Part shown: piece after piece, positions 25,129 to 34,285 of the stretch
How positions within the stretch are numbered: position 1 is the first letter of the stretch
How the letters are laid out: the number at the start of each line of letters is the position of its first letter
Assembly: GCF_029581355.1 (NCBI RefSeq)
Contig: NZ_CP120849.1
Span: 4,372,501-4,436,500 of the forward strand
DNA: 64,000 nt
Origin: Parabacteroides chongii
GTDB taxonomy: Bacteria > Bacteroidota > Bacteroidia > Bacteroidales > Tannerellaceae
Direction: 5' to 3'
Made by a program: the position numbers and the translations under genes
The notes under the pieces: generated by a model
What the model was told of the DNA's origin: nothing
The model's database searches: none
What the model saw: only the letters and a program-made list of their open reading frames with translations

Positions 25129-26214
25129 TTATCTCGGTGCTTTCCGATACAGATAAATAGCAATGAATGTATAAAGAATATTCGGAATCCAGGAGGCCAC
25201 CATCGCACTTACGTATCCGTTGATTGCGAAAGTAGATGTAACCGTGGTAAACAGAATATAAGAGAAACTTAAAGCCAGTCCGATACCGATATTCAATCCC
25301 ATGCCCCCTTTGATTTTGCGGGAAGAAAGTGAGGCTCCGATAGAGGTCAGAATAAACGCAGCCATAATAGAGGCGAAACGTTTGTGATATTCGATTTGGA
25401 AAGTCTGTATATTGCCGATGCCACGTGTTTTCTGTCGGTCGATATATTCTGCTAATTGAGGCGAAGTCATTGTTTCGCAATCGTTTACCGAGATCAGGAA
25501 ATCGGACGGTATGATTGTCAGAGTCGTGTCTTTACGTGAACCATGCGTGATATGTTCGCGCATCCCGTCAAAGTCGCGGATCATATAATCGATGACGGTC
25601 CATTGGTATAGCGAATCATATTTGATCGAGTTGGCTGTCAGTTTTGAGATCAACTTCTTCCCTTCGAAATGTTCCAAAGAGAAACGGTAACCCATATTCG
25701 GACGTGCATCGTAACGGTCGAAATAAGCAATCACACCCGGTTCCACTTCAATCTGTATGTTCCGGGCATATTCCACTTTTTTGTTCCTGATATACTTGTT
25801 CTGGAAGTCGATACGTGTACTGTTGGCGGGAGGAATGATGAAAGCACTCAGTATGAAACTGGCTGTCGCGATAATTGCTGCCGAAATGGCGTAGGGCAAC
25901 ATCAATCGCCGGAAACTCATTCCACTTGCCAGCATAGCGATGATCTCGGAATTGTCCGCCAGCTTCGAAGTAAAGAAGATAACTGCGATGAACGTGAACA
26001 GCGGACTGAACAGGTTGGCAAAATACGGAATGAAGTTCATGTAATAATCCAGGATGATTGCCTGCAAAGGTACATCCGGCTTCAGGAACTTGTCGATCTT
26101 TTCGTTTATATCGAATACGACGGAGATAGAGATAATCAGAATAATCGCGAAAACATACGTTCCGAGAAATTGCTTGATGATGTACCAGTCTATCCGTTTT
26201 AATTTAAAATTCAT
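25129..26214 (-). CDS. LptF/LptG-family lipopolysaccharide export permease
   Basis: A 361-residue YjgP/YjgQ-family permease with three N-terminal TM segments (about 12-32, 55-78, 98-120), a large periplasmic beta-jellyroll domain (about 125-270) and three C-terminal TM segments. This is the LptF/LptG layout for moving LPS from the inner membrane; which of the two it is cannot be told. It begins at ATG 26214, which overlaps the tgt stop by one base (TAATG), so the two genes are coupled. The tgt-LptG pairing is common in Bacteroidales. Confidence 0.88.
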   Translation of the reverse strand: MNFKLKRIDWYIIKQFLGTYVFAIILIISISVVFDINEKIDKFLKPDVPLQAIILDYYMNFIPYFANLFSPLFTFIAVIFFTSKLADNSEIIAMLASGMSFRRLMLPYAISAAIIATASFILSAFIIPPANSTRIDFQNKYIRNKKVEYARNIQIEVEPGVIAYFDRYDARPNMGYRFSLEHFEGKKLISKLTANSIKYDSLYQWTVIDYMIRDFDGMREHITHGSRKDTTLTIIPSDFLISVNDCETMTSPQLAEYIDRQKTRGIGNIQTFQIEYHKRFASIMAAFILTSIGASLSSRKIKGGMGLNIGIGLALSFSYILFTTVTSTFAINGYVSAMVASWIPNILYTFIAIYLYRKAPR

Positions 26215-27344
26215 TATAATCTATTGTTTAGTTGCTGTACCATGCCGCTTTTCCAGGTACCGAAGTCGCCGGCAATGATGTGGCGGCGTGCCTCTTTTAC
26301 CAGCCACAGGTAAAAAGCCAGGTTATGGATAGAAGCGATCTGCAGACCCAGCATTTCGTTTGCCTTGATCAGGTGATGCAGATATGCTTTGCTGTAGAGC
26401 GTGTCGACTAGCGAATGACCGTCCGGATCGACAGGGGAGAAGTCGTCTTCCCATTTCTTGTTGCGCAGGTTGATCGTGCCATATTGCGTGAAGATCTGTC
26501 CGTTGCGTCCGTTACGGGTCGGCATGATACAGTCGAACATATCTATACCACGTTCGATTCCCTCCAGCAGGTTGATCGGCGTACCGACTCCCATCAGGTA
26601 ACGGGGTTTGTCTTTGGGCAGTATTTCATTGACTACCTCGATCATTTCGTACATCTTCTCCGTCGGTTCGCCGACAGCCAGGCCACCGATGGCGTTTCCG
26701 TCAGCGCCTTTCTTTGCCACATTTTCTGCCGCTTGACGGCGCAGGTCAGGATACACGCAACCTTGTACGATGGGGAAGAGGCATTGCCCGTAGCCATATT
26801 TCGGTTCGGTAGAGTTGAAGCGTTCGAAACAACGGTCCAGCCAACGTTCGGTCAGTCCCAAAGATTTTTTTGCATAATCGTAATCCGCGTCTCCCGGGCA
26901 GCATTCATCGAAAGCCATAATGATATCGGCACCGATGATGCGTTGGATATCCATTACTTTTTCCGGGGTGAAGAGGTGTTTCGAACCGTCGATATGCGAA
27001 CGGAATTCGGCTCCTTCCTCATGCAATTTGCGGTTGTCGGAAAGCGAGAACACCTGGAAACCTCCGCTATCGGTCAGGATAGGACGGTCCCATGTATTGA
27101 ATTTGTGCAATCCGCCAGCTTTTTCCAGGATTTCAAGACCCGGACGCAGGTAAAGATGATAGGTGTTACCGAGGATGATCTGGGCATTGATATCCTCTTT
27201 CAACTCGGTCATGTGGACGCCTTTCACTGTGCCTTGTGTTCCGACAGGCATAAAAATGGGCGTCTCGATTACCCCGTGATCGGTAGTAATCAAGCCCGCC
27301 CTTGCATTTGTTTTAGTATCGTTGTGTTGTAATTCGAATTTCAT
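26214..27344 (-). CDS. tgt: Queuine/preQ1 tRNA-ribosyltransferase
   Basis: A 376-residue tRNA-guanine transglycosylase, which exchanges guanine for the preQ1 base at position 34 of His, Asp, Asn and Tyr tRNAs. Signature segments are TDSGGFQVFS (Asp92), GGLAVGE and DCIMPTRNGRNG. The usual zinc-binding CxCxxC in the C-terminal region is absent: the equivalent part reads DPDGHSLVDTLYSKAYLHHL. The enzyme is otherwise full length. It overlaps the LptF/G gene downstream by one base. Confidence 0.93.
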   Translation of the reverse strand: MKFELQHNDTKTNARAGLITTDHGVIETPIFMPVGTQGTVKGVHMTELKEDINAQIILGNTYHLYLRPGLEILEKAGGLHKFNTWDRPILTDSGGFQVFSLSDNRKLHEEGAEFRSHIDGSKHLFTPEKVMDIQRIIGADIIMAFDECCPGDADYDYAKKSLGLTERWLDRCFERFNSTEPKYGYGQCLFPIVQGCVYPDLRRQAAENVAKKGADGNAIGGLAVGEPTEKMYEMIEVVNEILPKDKPRYLMGVGTPINLLEGIERGIDMFDCIMPTRNGRNGQIFTQYGTINLRNKKWEDDFSPVDPDGHSLVDTLYSKAYLHHLIKANEMLGLQIASIHNLAFYLWLVKEARRHIIAGDFGTWKSGMVQQLNNRL

Positions 27345-27384
27345 TACTTATCTTCGCTTTGGGCGCAAAGATAGTATTTTTCTA

Positions 27385-28992
27385 TCAGAATCCGAAGTCA
27401 TCGACTTCTACGTTTTTGACTTCTTCCTCTTCCGGTAAAACAATGGTCTGATGCACTACATTCGACTTCACGATAATAGCCCGCATCGGACGCACCGGAC
27501 AGATCGATTCGCATCCGCCACAACCTACACATAAGTCCGGGTTTACCTGCGGAATGGTCAGTGTCCCTTCATAAGGCACCATGTGTACGGCCTGGGTCGG
27601 ACAGTGTTCGGAGCAGGCTCCGCAGTCGGTTCCTTCCGTCTTCACAATACACCGGTTGATAAAGAAAGTTGCAATACCCACCTGCAACGATTTCTTTTCT
27701 TCCACCGTGATAGGCTGAATAGCCCCAGCCGGACAAACTTCCGAGCATATCGTACACTCATAATTACAATAACTGCTGATGTAAGCCATACGTGGCTTCA
27801 ACAGATAATCGAAACCATATTCCAGTCCGGCAGGACGTAATACTTGGCTCGGACATTTCACGACGCAGATATGGCATCCCGTACATTTGTCTTTGAAACG
27901 TTCCAGGCTCAATGATCCGGGAGGGGTGATGGGCGGCCATTTTTTACGTCCTTTTCTCTTTCCATGACCATTTCCATTTCCGTGTCCTTCGCATTGTTCG
28001 ACACCTTCCGCGATAGCCGATACGATTGGCAGCGTGGCTGCAACAGTTGCTCCGGTTGCCAGGAAAGTACGACGGCTGTTTACTGCCGGTTGCTGTTCCA
28101 TTTTCATAGCAACTTCAGTAATCGCTTTCTCTTCTTTCCGGAAAGGAGGGTTGAAACGATATTGCAGACCACCTTTGGAACAAGAAGAAACGCAGTTGAA
28201 ACAATCCACGCAACGAGAAGTATCGACAGTCAGATTCTTGGCGTCGATCGCTTCTGCTTTGCAGGTATGTTCACAGTTTCCGCAATGGGTACAAGCCCCT
28301 TTATCGAATGATATACGGAAGAATGAATAACGTGACACCAGACTAAGCAATGCACCTACCGGGCATAATGAGTTACAAAACAAACGTCCGCGGAAAATAA
28401 CCAAAACGGCAAAAACAACCAGAGCCACAATACCGGATACCAGGCCGGCAATACTTACCGTGCTGATCGTTACGTGGAACAATGAATAGTTATCCATTTT
28501 CATCAGCCAGTCGGCCAATACATTGTTCCCCCACATAACAGAAGGGCGGAACAGGTTTGCCGCAATGCGTCCGAAGTTACTATACGGATCGAGCAACAGG
28601 CATAAACCGGAGAATCCCAGTAGGGCAGTTATCGCAGTGGCCGCCAGCAACACATATCGTACCCAGTTCAATGGCTTATGATATTTAAATCGCCGTACCC
28701 CTTTTTTCTTCTTTTTCCCTATGCAGAACAGGCGGTTGATGATATCCTGGAAAACTCCCGCAGGACATAATACCGAACAGTAAATACGTCCGAATACCAA
28801 TGTCAGGAGAAGCAATGCGGCTACAATTCCGAACATACCCGCAAGGATAGCCGGCAATAACTGTGCATGCAGTAATCTGTGTACGCCGACCGGCATCTTA
28901 TTCGTGAAGTCCAGAAAGAAAAGAAGTATAGGTATAAAAAACAGGGCTGCGAGGAGTACCCGCAGTCCTTTTAAGTAATTAGGTCGCTTCAT
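27385..28992 (-). CDS. Membrane-bound polyferredoxin (NapH/RnfC-like 4Fe-4S protein)
   Basis: A 535-residue protein. The N-terminal half has about five TM segments with two CxxxCP loops (CSVLCPAG, CNSLCPVG), as in NapH/CcoG-like membrane proteins. Several 4Fe-4S motifs follow: CTHCGNCEHTC, CVDCFNCVSSC, CTGCHICVVKC, CTICSEVC, CGACSEHC and CVGCGGCESIC. A central segment with AATLPIVSA resembles a buried former twin-arginine signal. It probably moves electrons between a quinone pool and periplasmic or cytoplasmic partners. The next gene upstream (DUF362) abuts it, so they form one unit. Confidence 0.88.
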   Translation of the reverse strand: MKRPNYLKGLRVLLAALFFIPILLFFLDFTNKMPVGVHRLLHAQLLPAILAGMFGIVAALLLLTLVFGRIYCSVLCPAGVFQDIINRLFCIGKKKKKGVRRFKYHKPLNWVRYVLLAATAITALLGFSGLCLLLDPYSNFGRIAANLFRPSVMWGNNVLADWLMKMDNYSLFHVTISTVSIAGLVSGIVALVVFAVLVIFRGRLFCNSLCPVGALLSLVSRYSFFRISFDKGACTHCGNCEHTCKAEAIDAKNLTVDTSRCVDCFNCVSSCSKGGLQYRFNPPFRKEEKAITEVAMKMEQQPAVNSRRTFLATGATVAATLPIVSAIAEGVEQCEGHGNGNGHGKRKGRKKWPPITPPGSLSLERFKDKCTGCHICVVKCPSQVLRPAGLEYGFDYLLKPRMAYISSYCNYECTICSEVCPAGAIQPITVEEKKSLQVGIATFFINRCIVKTEGTDCGACSEHCPTQAVHMVPYEGTLTIPQVNPDLCVGCGGCESICPVRPMRAIIVKSNVVHQTIVLPEEEEVKNVEVDDFGF

Positions 28993-29925
28993 TTATATTT
29001 TAATACGTTTGATATTGATCTTCTTCAAATCCGTTGATCCCAGTTTAAGCTCTTCGCCTTTACCGATATGGCTTACTGCTTCCATGTCCAGTTTCTTTAC
29101 TTGGTTGAATAAAGCGAGGGCTGCCGTGTCGATTGCAACGATGTTAGGAGATACAATCATTGATTTCAATGTCGCTACATCGGCTGCACTTTTGCCCTGT
29201 GGTCCGTTCTGGTGCATCATACGGTAAGCATCCACGATATTCAGAACCGGTTTCTTTTGCCAGGTACAGATGTCGGCGATACATTGCTGCAAGTCGTTCT
29301 GATGGAAGAAACGACGGTCCCATACGATACCCATGTAATTCTTCATGGCACAGGAAAGTTTTGCCCCGCCATGATTCTTCAGGATAGGCACATTGATCCA
29401 GGCGTCCGCTTCGATCAGTGCTTCGTGTATCTTGGCAGACTTTACTTTTACTCCGTTGGGGATGGATACTTCTTTGAAATATTTCTCATCGTTGCCAGGC
29501 ATGATGATACCTCCGGCTTCTTTTACGGCAGCAGCTATACCACTGCTCTCATAACATTTCTGCCAATTATCGCAGGTATGGTCGAAAACAGTTACTTTCT
29601 CTGCTCCGGCTGCCAGGCATTTTTTCACCAATGCTTTGATAAGCTGCGGGTTGGTATTTCCTGCCAGTTCCGGTGTACGGTCCCATCCGATATTCGGTTT
29701 GATAACCACTTTTTGCCCTTTCTTGATGTAATTACCGATTCCCCCCAGGGTTTCCAATGCTTTATCGAGCATAGCCTCAGGTTCGCCACCCATCACAGCT
29801 ACCATTTCGGGAGCCTGCTCTACTGCCATGGTGTTGGTCGACAATGCTGCTTGCAGCCCTTTAAAGTCTATGGATAATGCGGCACCAGCTACTACACTGG
29901 TCTTTAAGAAATCACGACGTTTCAT
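28993..29925 (-). CDS. DUF362 protein with twin-arginine signal
   Basis: A 310-residue protein starting with KRRDFLKTS, a twin-arginine-type export motif followed by a hydrophobic stretch, so it should be exported folded. The body is a DUF362 domain, with segments KPNIGWDRTPE and PILKNHGGAKLSCAMKNYMG. DUF362 proteins often occur with 4Fe-4S ferredoxins; the function is unknown. The stop lies directly next to the start of the polyferredoxin gene, which strongly suggests a shared electron-transfer role. Confidence 0.85.
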   Translation of the reverse strand: MKRRDFLKTSVVAGAALSIDFKGLQAALSTNTMAVEQAPEMVAVMGGEPEAMLDKALETLGGIGNYIKKGQKVVIKPNIGWDRTPELAGNTNPQLIKALVKKCLAAGAEKVTVFDHTCDNWQKCYESSGIAAAVKEAGGIIMPGNDEKYFKEVSIPNGVKVKSAKIHEALIEADAWINVPILKNHGGAKLSCAMKNYMGIVWDRRFFHQNDLQQCIADICTWQKKPVLNIVDAYRMMHQNGPQGKSAADVATLKSMIVSPNIVAIDTAALALFNQVKKLDMEAVSHIGKGEELKLGSTDLKKINIKRIKI

Positions 29926-29993
29926 TTTGTTGTAATTGGTTATTAGAATTGTTTATAGATGTAACAAAGGTAGTAATTCTCTGAATTATAGTG

Positions 29994-30001
29994 TATCTTT
30001 G
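29994..30001 (+). promoter_or_regulatory. -7 promoter box before the unknown 265-residue gene
   Basis: TATCTTTG matches TAnnTTTG and lies 22 bases before the ATG at 30023, which supports that start over the upstream in-frame one at 29936. Confidence 0.5.
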
Positions 30002-30022
30002 CCCGTAAAAAATATTAATTTA

Positions 30023-30820
30023 ATGGAATTATATGCTTATATATCACTGCATTCCTTTATCGAAGGATGCGTGGTAACTACCGGGGAACCGGCACTTACT
30101 TTACAGGCTGATAATTTATTATATACCGTTCCTCAGGAAGAATATCAATATGGATTGTCGCTGCTCCGGAAGGCGATAGGAGAGTATGAAATACAAAAAG
30201 GAATTCCGGCAGAAGAGAGTAAACAGGCTATTCCTTTTTTTCGTGAGAAGCGTTGTATGCTGATCGGGCCGGAAATGGATATTTATAAATTGTCTTTTTA
30301 TGAAAATGAAACCGAACTCCCGGAAAAGGTAAAATCCGCTAAACAACCCTACCTGCGTTTGTCTTTCGATTATGAGCAACTGGCGGAACATTGCCTTTTC
30401 GAAAACATGTTCCTGGTTCGTTGTAAATACGATGAAAGACAGGTACTCGATAACTTTATTACGCAAATGGAGCGTGAATACGATAAGTTCTTTTTCGATG
30501 ATGAACACAGTGGCTTTACATCCGATTCCCGTTTCTTCTCGCTTTTATGTAATGCTTGTCTGGAAGTAAAGGAACCGTCGTGTGCACCGGAAAAAGAATG
30601 GCGTTTGGCAGTCCTTCGTAGTCCGGTCGATGCCGGTTACCGGTATGAGAACGGGCAACTGAGACCTTTCGTTCCCATTTCTTTGCCGCTGAATGTTATC
30701 CGTAAAGTCACTTTGCTCGACAGTGGAAAAGAAGAATTGAACTTTAGTGCCCTTGCCGGTTTTATGCAACGCATCGGTTTATCGCCGGAACGTTATCTGG
30801 AAGGATTGCTGGAAGAATAA
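30023..30820 (+). CDS. Conserved Bacteroidales protein, unknown function
   Basis: A 265-residue soluble protein. A longer reading frame starts at 29936, but the -7 box at 29994 lies inside it, so I place the start at the ATG at 30023. No signal peptide or membrane segment is seen. The protein has alternating beta and alpha segments, acidic patches and a conserved-looking C-terminal piece (PISLPLNVIRKVTLL). I do not recognise its family. It is divergent from the DUF362 gene and convergent with the acetyltransferase gene. Confidence 0.72.
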   Translation: MELYAYISLHSFIEGCVVTTGEPALTLQADNLLYTVPQEEYQYGLSLLRKAIGEYEIQKGIPAEESKQAIPFFREKRCMLIGPEMDIYKLSFYENETELPEKVKSAKQPYLRLSFDYEQLAEHCLFENMFLVRCKYDERQVLDNFITQMEREYDKFFFDDEHSGFTSDSRFFSLLCNACLEVKEPSCAPEKEWRLAVLRSPVDAGYRYENGQLRPFVPISLPLNVIRKVTLLDSGKEELNFSALAGFMQRIGLSPERYLEGLLEE

Positions 30821-30838
30821 ACAGATGATCGATTATGG

Positions 30839-31429
30839 CTACAACAATTCTTTAATAACTTTACATGGGTTTCCTACTGCAATACTATTGGCCGGAATCG
30901 ATTTGGTGACTACGCTTCCGGCTCCGATAACGCAATTGTCTCCAATCGTAACACCCGGCAGGACGATTGTGCCGCCACCGATCCAGACATAATCGCCGAT
31001 GGTGATCGGAAGGGCTTTGGTTCTGAAAAAGAGTTCTCCAGAACTTTCATCCCAGTCTTCTACAAACCTTTCGTTGGCGGCTACCGGATGTGTTGCTGTA
31101 TATAATTGAACGTTGGGAGCAATCAATACATTATTTCCGATCGTAATAATATTGTCGTCTAAAAAAGTACAGTTCATATTGATAACGACTTTATCGCCAA
31201 TAAAGATATGCTTTCCGCATTCGCAATGGAAATTAATATCTACACTAACGTGCTTACCTACTTTTCCGAACATATCATGCAAGAGTTCCGTTCTAGTTGC
31301 TACATCGGAAATGTCTGTCGCATTGAATTTTGAAAGCAATCTTTTGTTTCGGATAATCATATCCAAAACTTCTTTATCAAGCCGGTTACAGTATTCACCC
31401 GATAAGAATCTTTGATAGTTGGTTTCCAT
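30839..31429 (-). CDS. Sugar O-acetyltransferase (maltose/galactoside acetyltransferase type)
   Basis: A 196-residue left-handed beta-helix acetyltransferase. The N-terminal helical region (1-55) is the maltose acetyltransferase cap, followed by hexapeptide repeats such as IGDKVVINMNCTFLD and IGDYVWIGGGTIVLPGVTIG. The catalytic His lies in TATHPV. These enzymes transfer acetyl from acetyl-CoA to sugars, probably as detoxification; the substrate is unknown. A 27-base gap separates it from the Nudix gene upstream, so they may be co-transcribed. Confidence 0.9.
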   Translation of the reverse strand: METNYQRFLSGEYCNRLDKEVLDMIIRNKRLLSKFNATDISDVATRTELLHDMFGKVGKHVSVDINFHCECGKHIFIGDKVVINMNCTFLDDNIITIGNNVLIAPNVQLYTATHPVAANERFVEDWDESSGELFFRTKALPITIGDYVWIGGGTIVLPGVTIGDNCVIGAGSVVTKSIPANSIAVGNPCKVIKELL

Positions 31430-31456
31430 ATAATATGAGTTGTTTTTAGGTAAGAT

Positions 31457-32083
31457 TTAGTCGAATTGTACCACCCAATCTTTATCATGATAGGCAGCAA
31501 AACACATCTCTACCTGTTCTTTATTATTCTTTTCTTCTGCTAACGGGGGAATTTCATCGAGATTGAAATATCCGCTTTCTACCGTTTCTATGTTCGGCTG
31601 AAAAGCTCCGCCTTTTACTTCACAGAGGAGAAAAACTTTACAGACATTATAGGCGTACGGAGGCAGGTTGTGGAGGTTTCGATCCTGTACAGCTATTATC
31701 CGGATGGCTTCGACATCCAATCCGGCCTCTTCTTTTACTTCCTTCACTGTATTTGTTTTTATGGTTTGGTTTACGTCGACCCAGCCACCGGGCAAAGACC
31801 AAGTACCGTTCTTTTCTTTTACCAGCAATATTTTGTTGTCTTTAAAGATAGCCGCCCTGCTGTCGAGCTTAGGCGTTTGAAAACCTTCTTCATTACAGAA
31901 CAAGCTTTTTATTTTCTCTAAAGACAAGCCGCTTTGTAGACTCAGTATCTCGGCAGATATCTCTCTGATACGTTCAAAACGTTCAATATCAAAAGCATCT
32001 TTTGAATAAGTTAATCCCGCCTGTGCGATGAACTGTAATTCTTTTGCCCATTCGAGCCACTTTGGTTGTTGATTTTCATTCAT
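31457..32083 (-). CDS. Nudix hydrolase with N-terminal helical domain
   Basis: A 208-residue protein. I start at the ATG at 32083 (MNENQQ); the longer frame to 32284 would run through the promoter region of the divergent gene. Residues 1-65 match the helical Nudix N-terminal (Hydrolase_N) domain. The Nudix box (100-122) reads with Gln instead of the first conserved Glu and Lys instead of Arg, while the EExG core KEVKEEAGL is kept. The substrate may be a nucleoside-diphosphate derivative such as ADP-ribose, but the altered box makes this less certain. Confidence 0.85.
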   Translation of the reverse strand: MNENQQPKWLEWAKELQFIAQAGLTYSKDAFDIERFERIREISAEILSLQSGLSLEKIKSLFCNEEGFQTPKLDSRAAIFKDNKILLVKEKNGTWSLPGGWVDVNQTIKTNTVKEVKEEAGLDVEAIRIIAVQDRNLHNLPPYAYNVCKVFLLCEVKGGAFQPNIETVESGYFNLDEIPPLAEEKNNKEQVEMCFAAYHDKDWVVQFD

Positions 32084-32230
32084 ACTGTATCTGTTTTCCT
32101 GGTACGCTTGTAAAAATACGAATAATTCTATATGTATTGTAACCTTTTCCGGAGAACTTGAGAAAACACAATCTGTAATTTGGGTTATATTACCCGTAAT
32201 TCGTCTACAAATAATCTCTTTGTGACCAGC

Positions 32231-32238
32231 TACTTTTG
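32231..32238 (+). promoter_or_regulatory. -7 promoter box of the DUF3737-MalY unit
   Basis: TACTTTTG matches the Bacteroidales -7 consensus and lies 27 bases before the ATG at 32265. Confidence 0.5.
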
Positions 32239-32264
32239 TAACATGAAAAATAATTAATTGAATT

Positions 32265-33131
32265 ATGGAAATTATTAAGAACAAAGAGTATGAAGGCGAA
32301 CGTCCTTTATTTGCTACACACGATTTACAACTGGAAAATGTAACGATTCATACTGGCGAATCAGCTTTAAAAGAATGCAGTAATATCATTGCGGTAAACT
32401 GCCGCTTCGAGGGTAAATATCCTTTTTGGCATAACGATGGTTTTATCGTGAAGAATTGTCTTTTTACCGATGGAGCACGCGCTGCCCTGTGGTATTCACG
32501 GAACCTGCAAATGAGTGACACTATTGTAGAAGCTCCGAAGATGTTCCGTGATATGGATGGGATCAAGTTAGAGAATGTGCGATTATCCAATGCGTTGGAA
32601 ACGCTTTGGCATTGCCGTAACGTTGAACTGAAGAATGTACAGATCGACAAAGCAGATTACCTGTTTATGCACGGAGAGAATATCCGTATTGAGAATTACA
32701 GTCAGAATGGAAACTATTCATTCCAGTATTGTAAGAATGTAGAAATCCGTAATGCCGTTATTAATTCGAAAGATGCTTTCTGGAACACTGAAAATGTGAC
32801 TGTGTATGATTCTGAACTGACTGGTGAATACCTGGGATGGCACTCACATAACTTGCGCTTGGTAAATTGCAAGATATCCGGGACACAGGCTCTTTGCTAT
32901 GCGCATGACCTGGTAATGGAGAACTGTACAATGGCGGATGATGCTGATCTCTGTTTTGAATATAGCAGTGTGCAGGCAACTATTAATAGCCCAGTACATA
33001 GCGTGAAGAATCCGCGTACCGGACGTATCACGGCTGAATATTACAATGAAATCATTATCGATGAAAACATCCTGAAGCCGGCAAACTGTGAACTGAGACT
33101 GTGGGATAACGTAACTTGCTTCAATCAATGA
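32265..33131 (+). CDS. DUF3737 beta-helix protein
   Basis: A 288-residue protein made of short repeated units with the pattern N-V-x-L/I-x-N-C/V, which indicates a right-handed beta-helix. It matches DUF3737, a widespread cytoplasmic family of unknown function. No signal peptide is present. Its stop codon overlaps the start codon of the following aminotransferase (ATGA), so the two are coupled; in many bacteria DUF3737 genes sit beside MalY/PatB-type PLP enzymes. Confidence 0.88.
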   Translation: MEIIKNKEYEGERPLFATHDLQLENVTIHTGESALKECSNIIAVNCRFEGKYPFWHNDGFIVKNCLFTDGARAALWYSRNLQMSDTIVEAPKMFRDMDGIKLENVRLSNALETLWHCRNVELKNVQIDKADYLFMHGENIRIENYSQNGNYSFQYCKNVEIRNAVINSKDAFWNTENVTVYDSELTGEYLGWHSHNLRLVNCKISGTQALCYAHDLVMENCTMADDADLCFEYSSVQATINSPVHSVKNPRTGRITAEYYNEIIIDENILKPANCELRLWDNVTCFNQ

Positions 33132-34285
33132 AATACAATTTTGACGAACTGATTCCCCGTCGCAGAAGTAACTCCTATAAATGGGATACGGCGAAAGAAG
33201 AGGATGTCCTGCCCATGTGGGTAGCCGATATGGATTTCCGTACGGCTCCCTGTGTGGTTGATGCATTGCGCAGGCGGGTGGAACATGGCATTTTCGGTTA
33301 TACCAAAGTGCCGGCCGCTTATTATGAAGCTGTAACGAACTGGTTCACGAGACGGCATGGTTGGCTGATAGAGGAAGACTGGATTATTTATACTTCAGGG
33401 GTAGTTCCGGCCTTGTCTGCTGTAATCAAAGCACTCACCCTGCCGGGCGATCGTGTATTGGTACAGACACCGGTCTATAATTGCTTTTTCTCCTCTATTC
33501 GAAATAACGGTTGCGAAGTGGCCGTCAATCCTCTTCTTTATACCGATGGAACTTATCGGATTGATTTCGAAGGTTTGGAAAGAGAAGCCTCCGACCCAAA
33601 AGTCAAATTATTACTTTTATGTAACCCACATAATCCGGCAGGCAGGGTTTGGACCCAGGAGGAACTGACGCGTATCGGCGAGATTTGTTTTCGGAATGAT
33701 GTATTGGTTATCGCCGATGAGATTCATTGCGAATTGGTTTTCCCGGGACATACTTATACGCCTTTCGCCTCCATTTCGAAAGACTTCCTGATGAATTCCG
33801 TTACCTGCATTTCACCGAGTAAGGCATTCAACCTGGCGGGATTACAGATAGCAAACATTATTTCTGCTAATGAATATGTACGTATGAAAATAGACAAGGC
33901 CATCAATGCCAACGAGGTCTGCGATGTGAATCCTTTTGGTGTTGAAGCTTTGATCGCCGCTTACAATGAGGGTGCAGAATGGCTGGAAGAACTTAAACAA
34001 TACCTGCTGGATAACTATAATTATCTGAAAAGATATTTTGAAAAATATCTTCCCCATTTGAAAGTCTTACCATTGGAAGGCACTTATCTGGTTTGGGTAG
34101 ATTGTTCTGCTCTGAAACAATCTTCAGAAGAAATTGTAAAAGCTTTGCTGGACAAGGAAAAGCTGTTGGTAAACGACGGGAATATGTATGGCGAAGCAGG
34201 TAAAGACTTTATCCGCATCAATATCGCTTGTCCGAGAGCACTTCTGATCGATGGTTTGGGCAGGCTTAAGCGTGTACTGAATTAG
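33128..34285 (+). CDS. MalY/PatB-family PLP-dependent cystathionine beta-lyase or aminotransferase
   Basis: A 385-residue fold-type I PLP enzyme. I start at the ATG at 33128, overlapping the DUF3737 stop; the upstream TTG is unlikely. Family marks include PMWVADMDF near residue 27, NPHNPAGR, DEIHCELV and the PLP-lysine segment SPSKAFNLAGLQ (about residue 233). MalY/PatB enzymes cleave cystathionine or other C-S compounds. The 3' end overlaps the convergent beta-lactamase gene by 4 bases. Confidence 0.9.
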   Translation: MKYNFDELIPRRRSNSYKWDTAKEEDVLPMWVADMDFRTAPCVVDALRRRVEHGIFGYTKVPAAYYEAVTNWFTRRHGWLIEEDWIIYTSGVVPALSAVIKALTLPGDRVLVQTPVYNCFFSSIRNNGCEVAVNPLLYTDGTYRIDFEGLEREASDPKVKLLLLCNPHNPAGRVWTQEELTRIGEICFRNDVLVIADEIHCELVFPGHTYTPFASISKDFLMNSVTCISPSKAFNLAGLQIANIISANEYVRMKIDKAINANEVCDVNPFGVEALIAAYNEGAEWLEELKQYLLDNYNYLKRYFEKYLPHLKVLPLEGTYLVWVDCSALKQSSEEIVKALLDKEKLLVNDGNMYGEAGKDFIRINIACPRALLIDGLGRLKRVLN

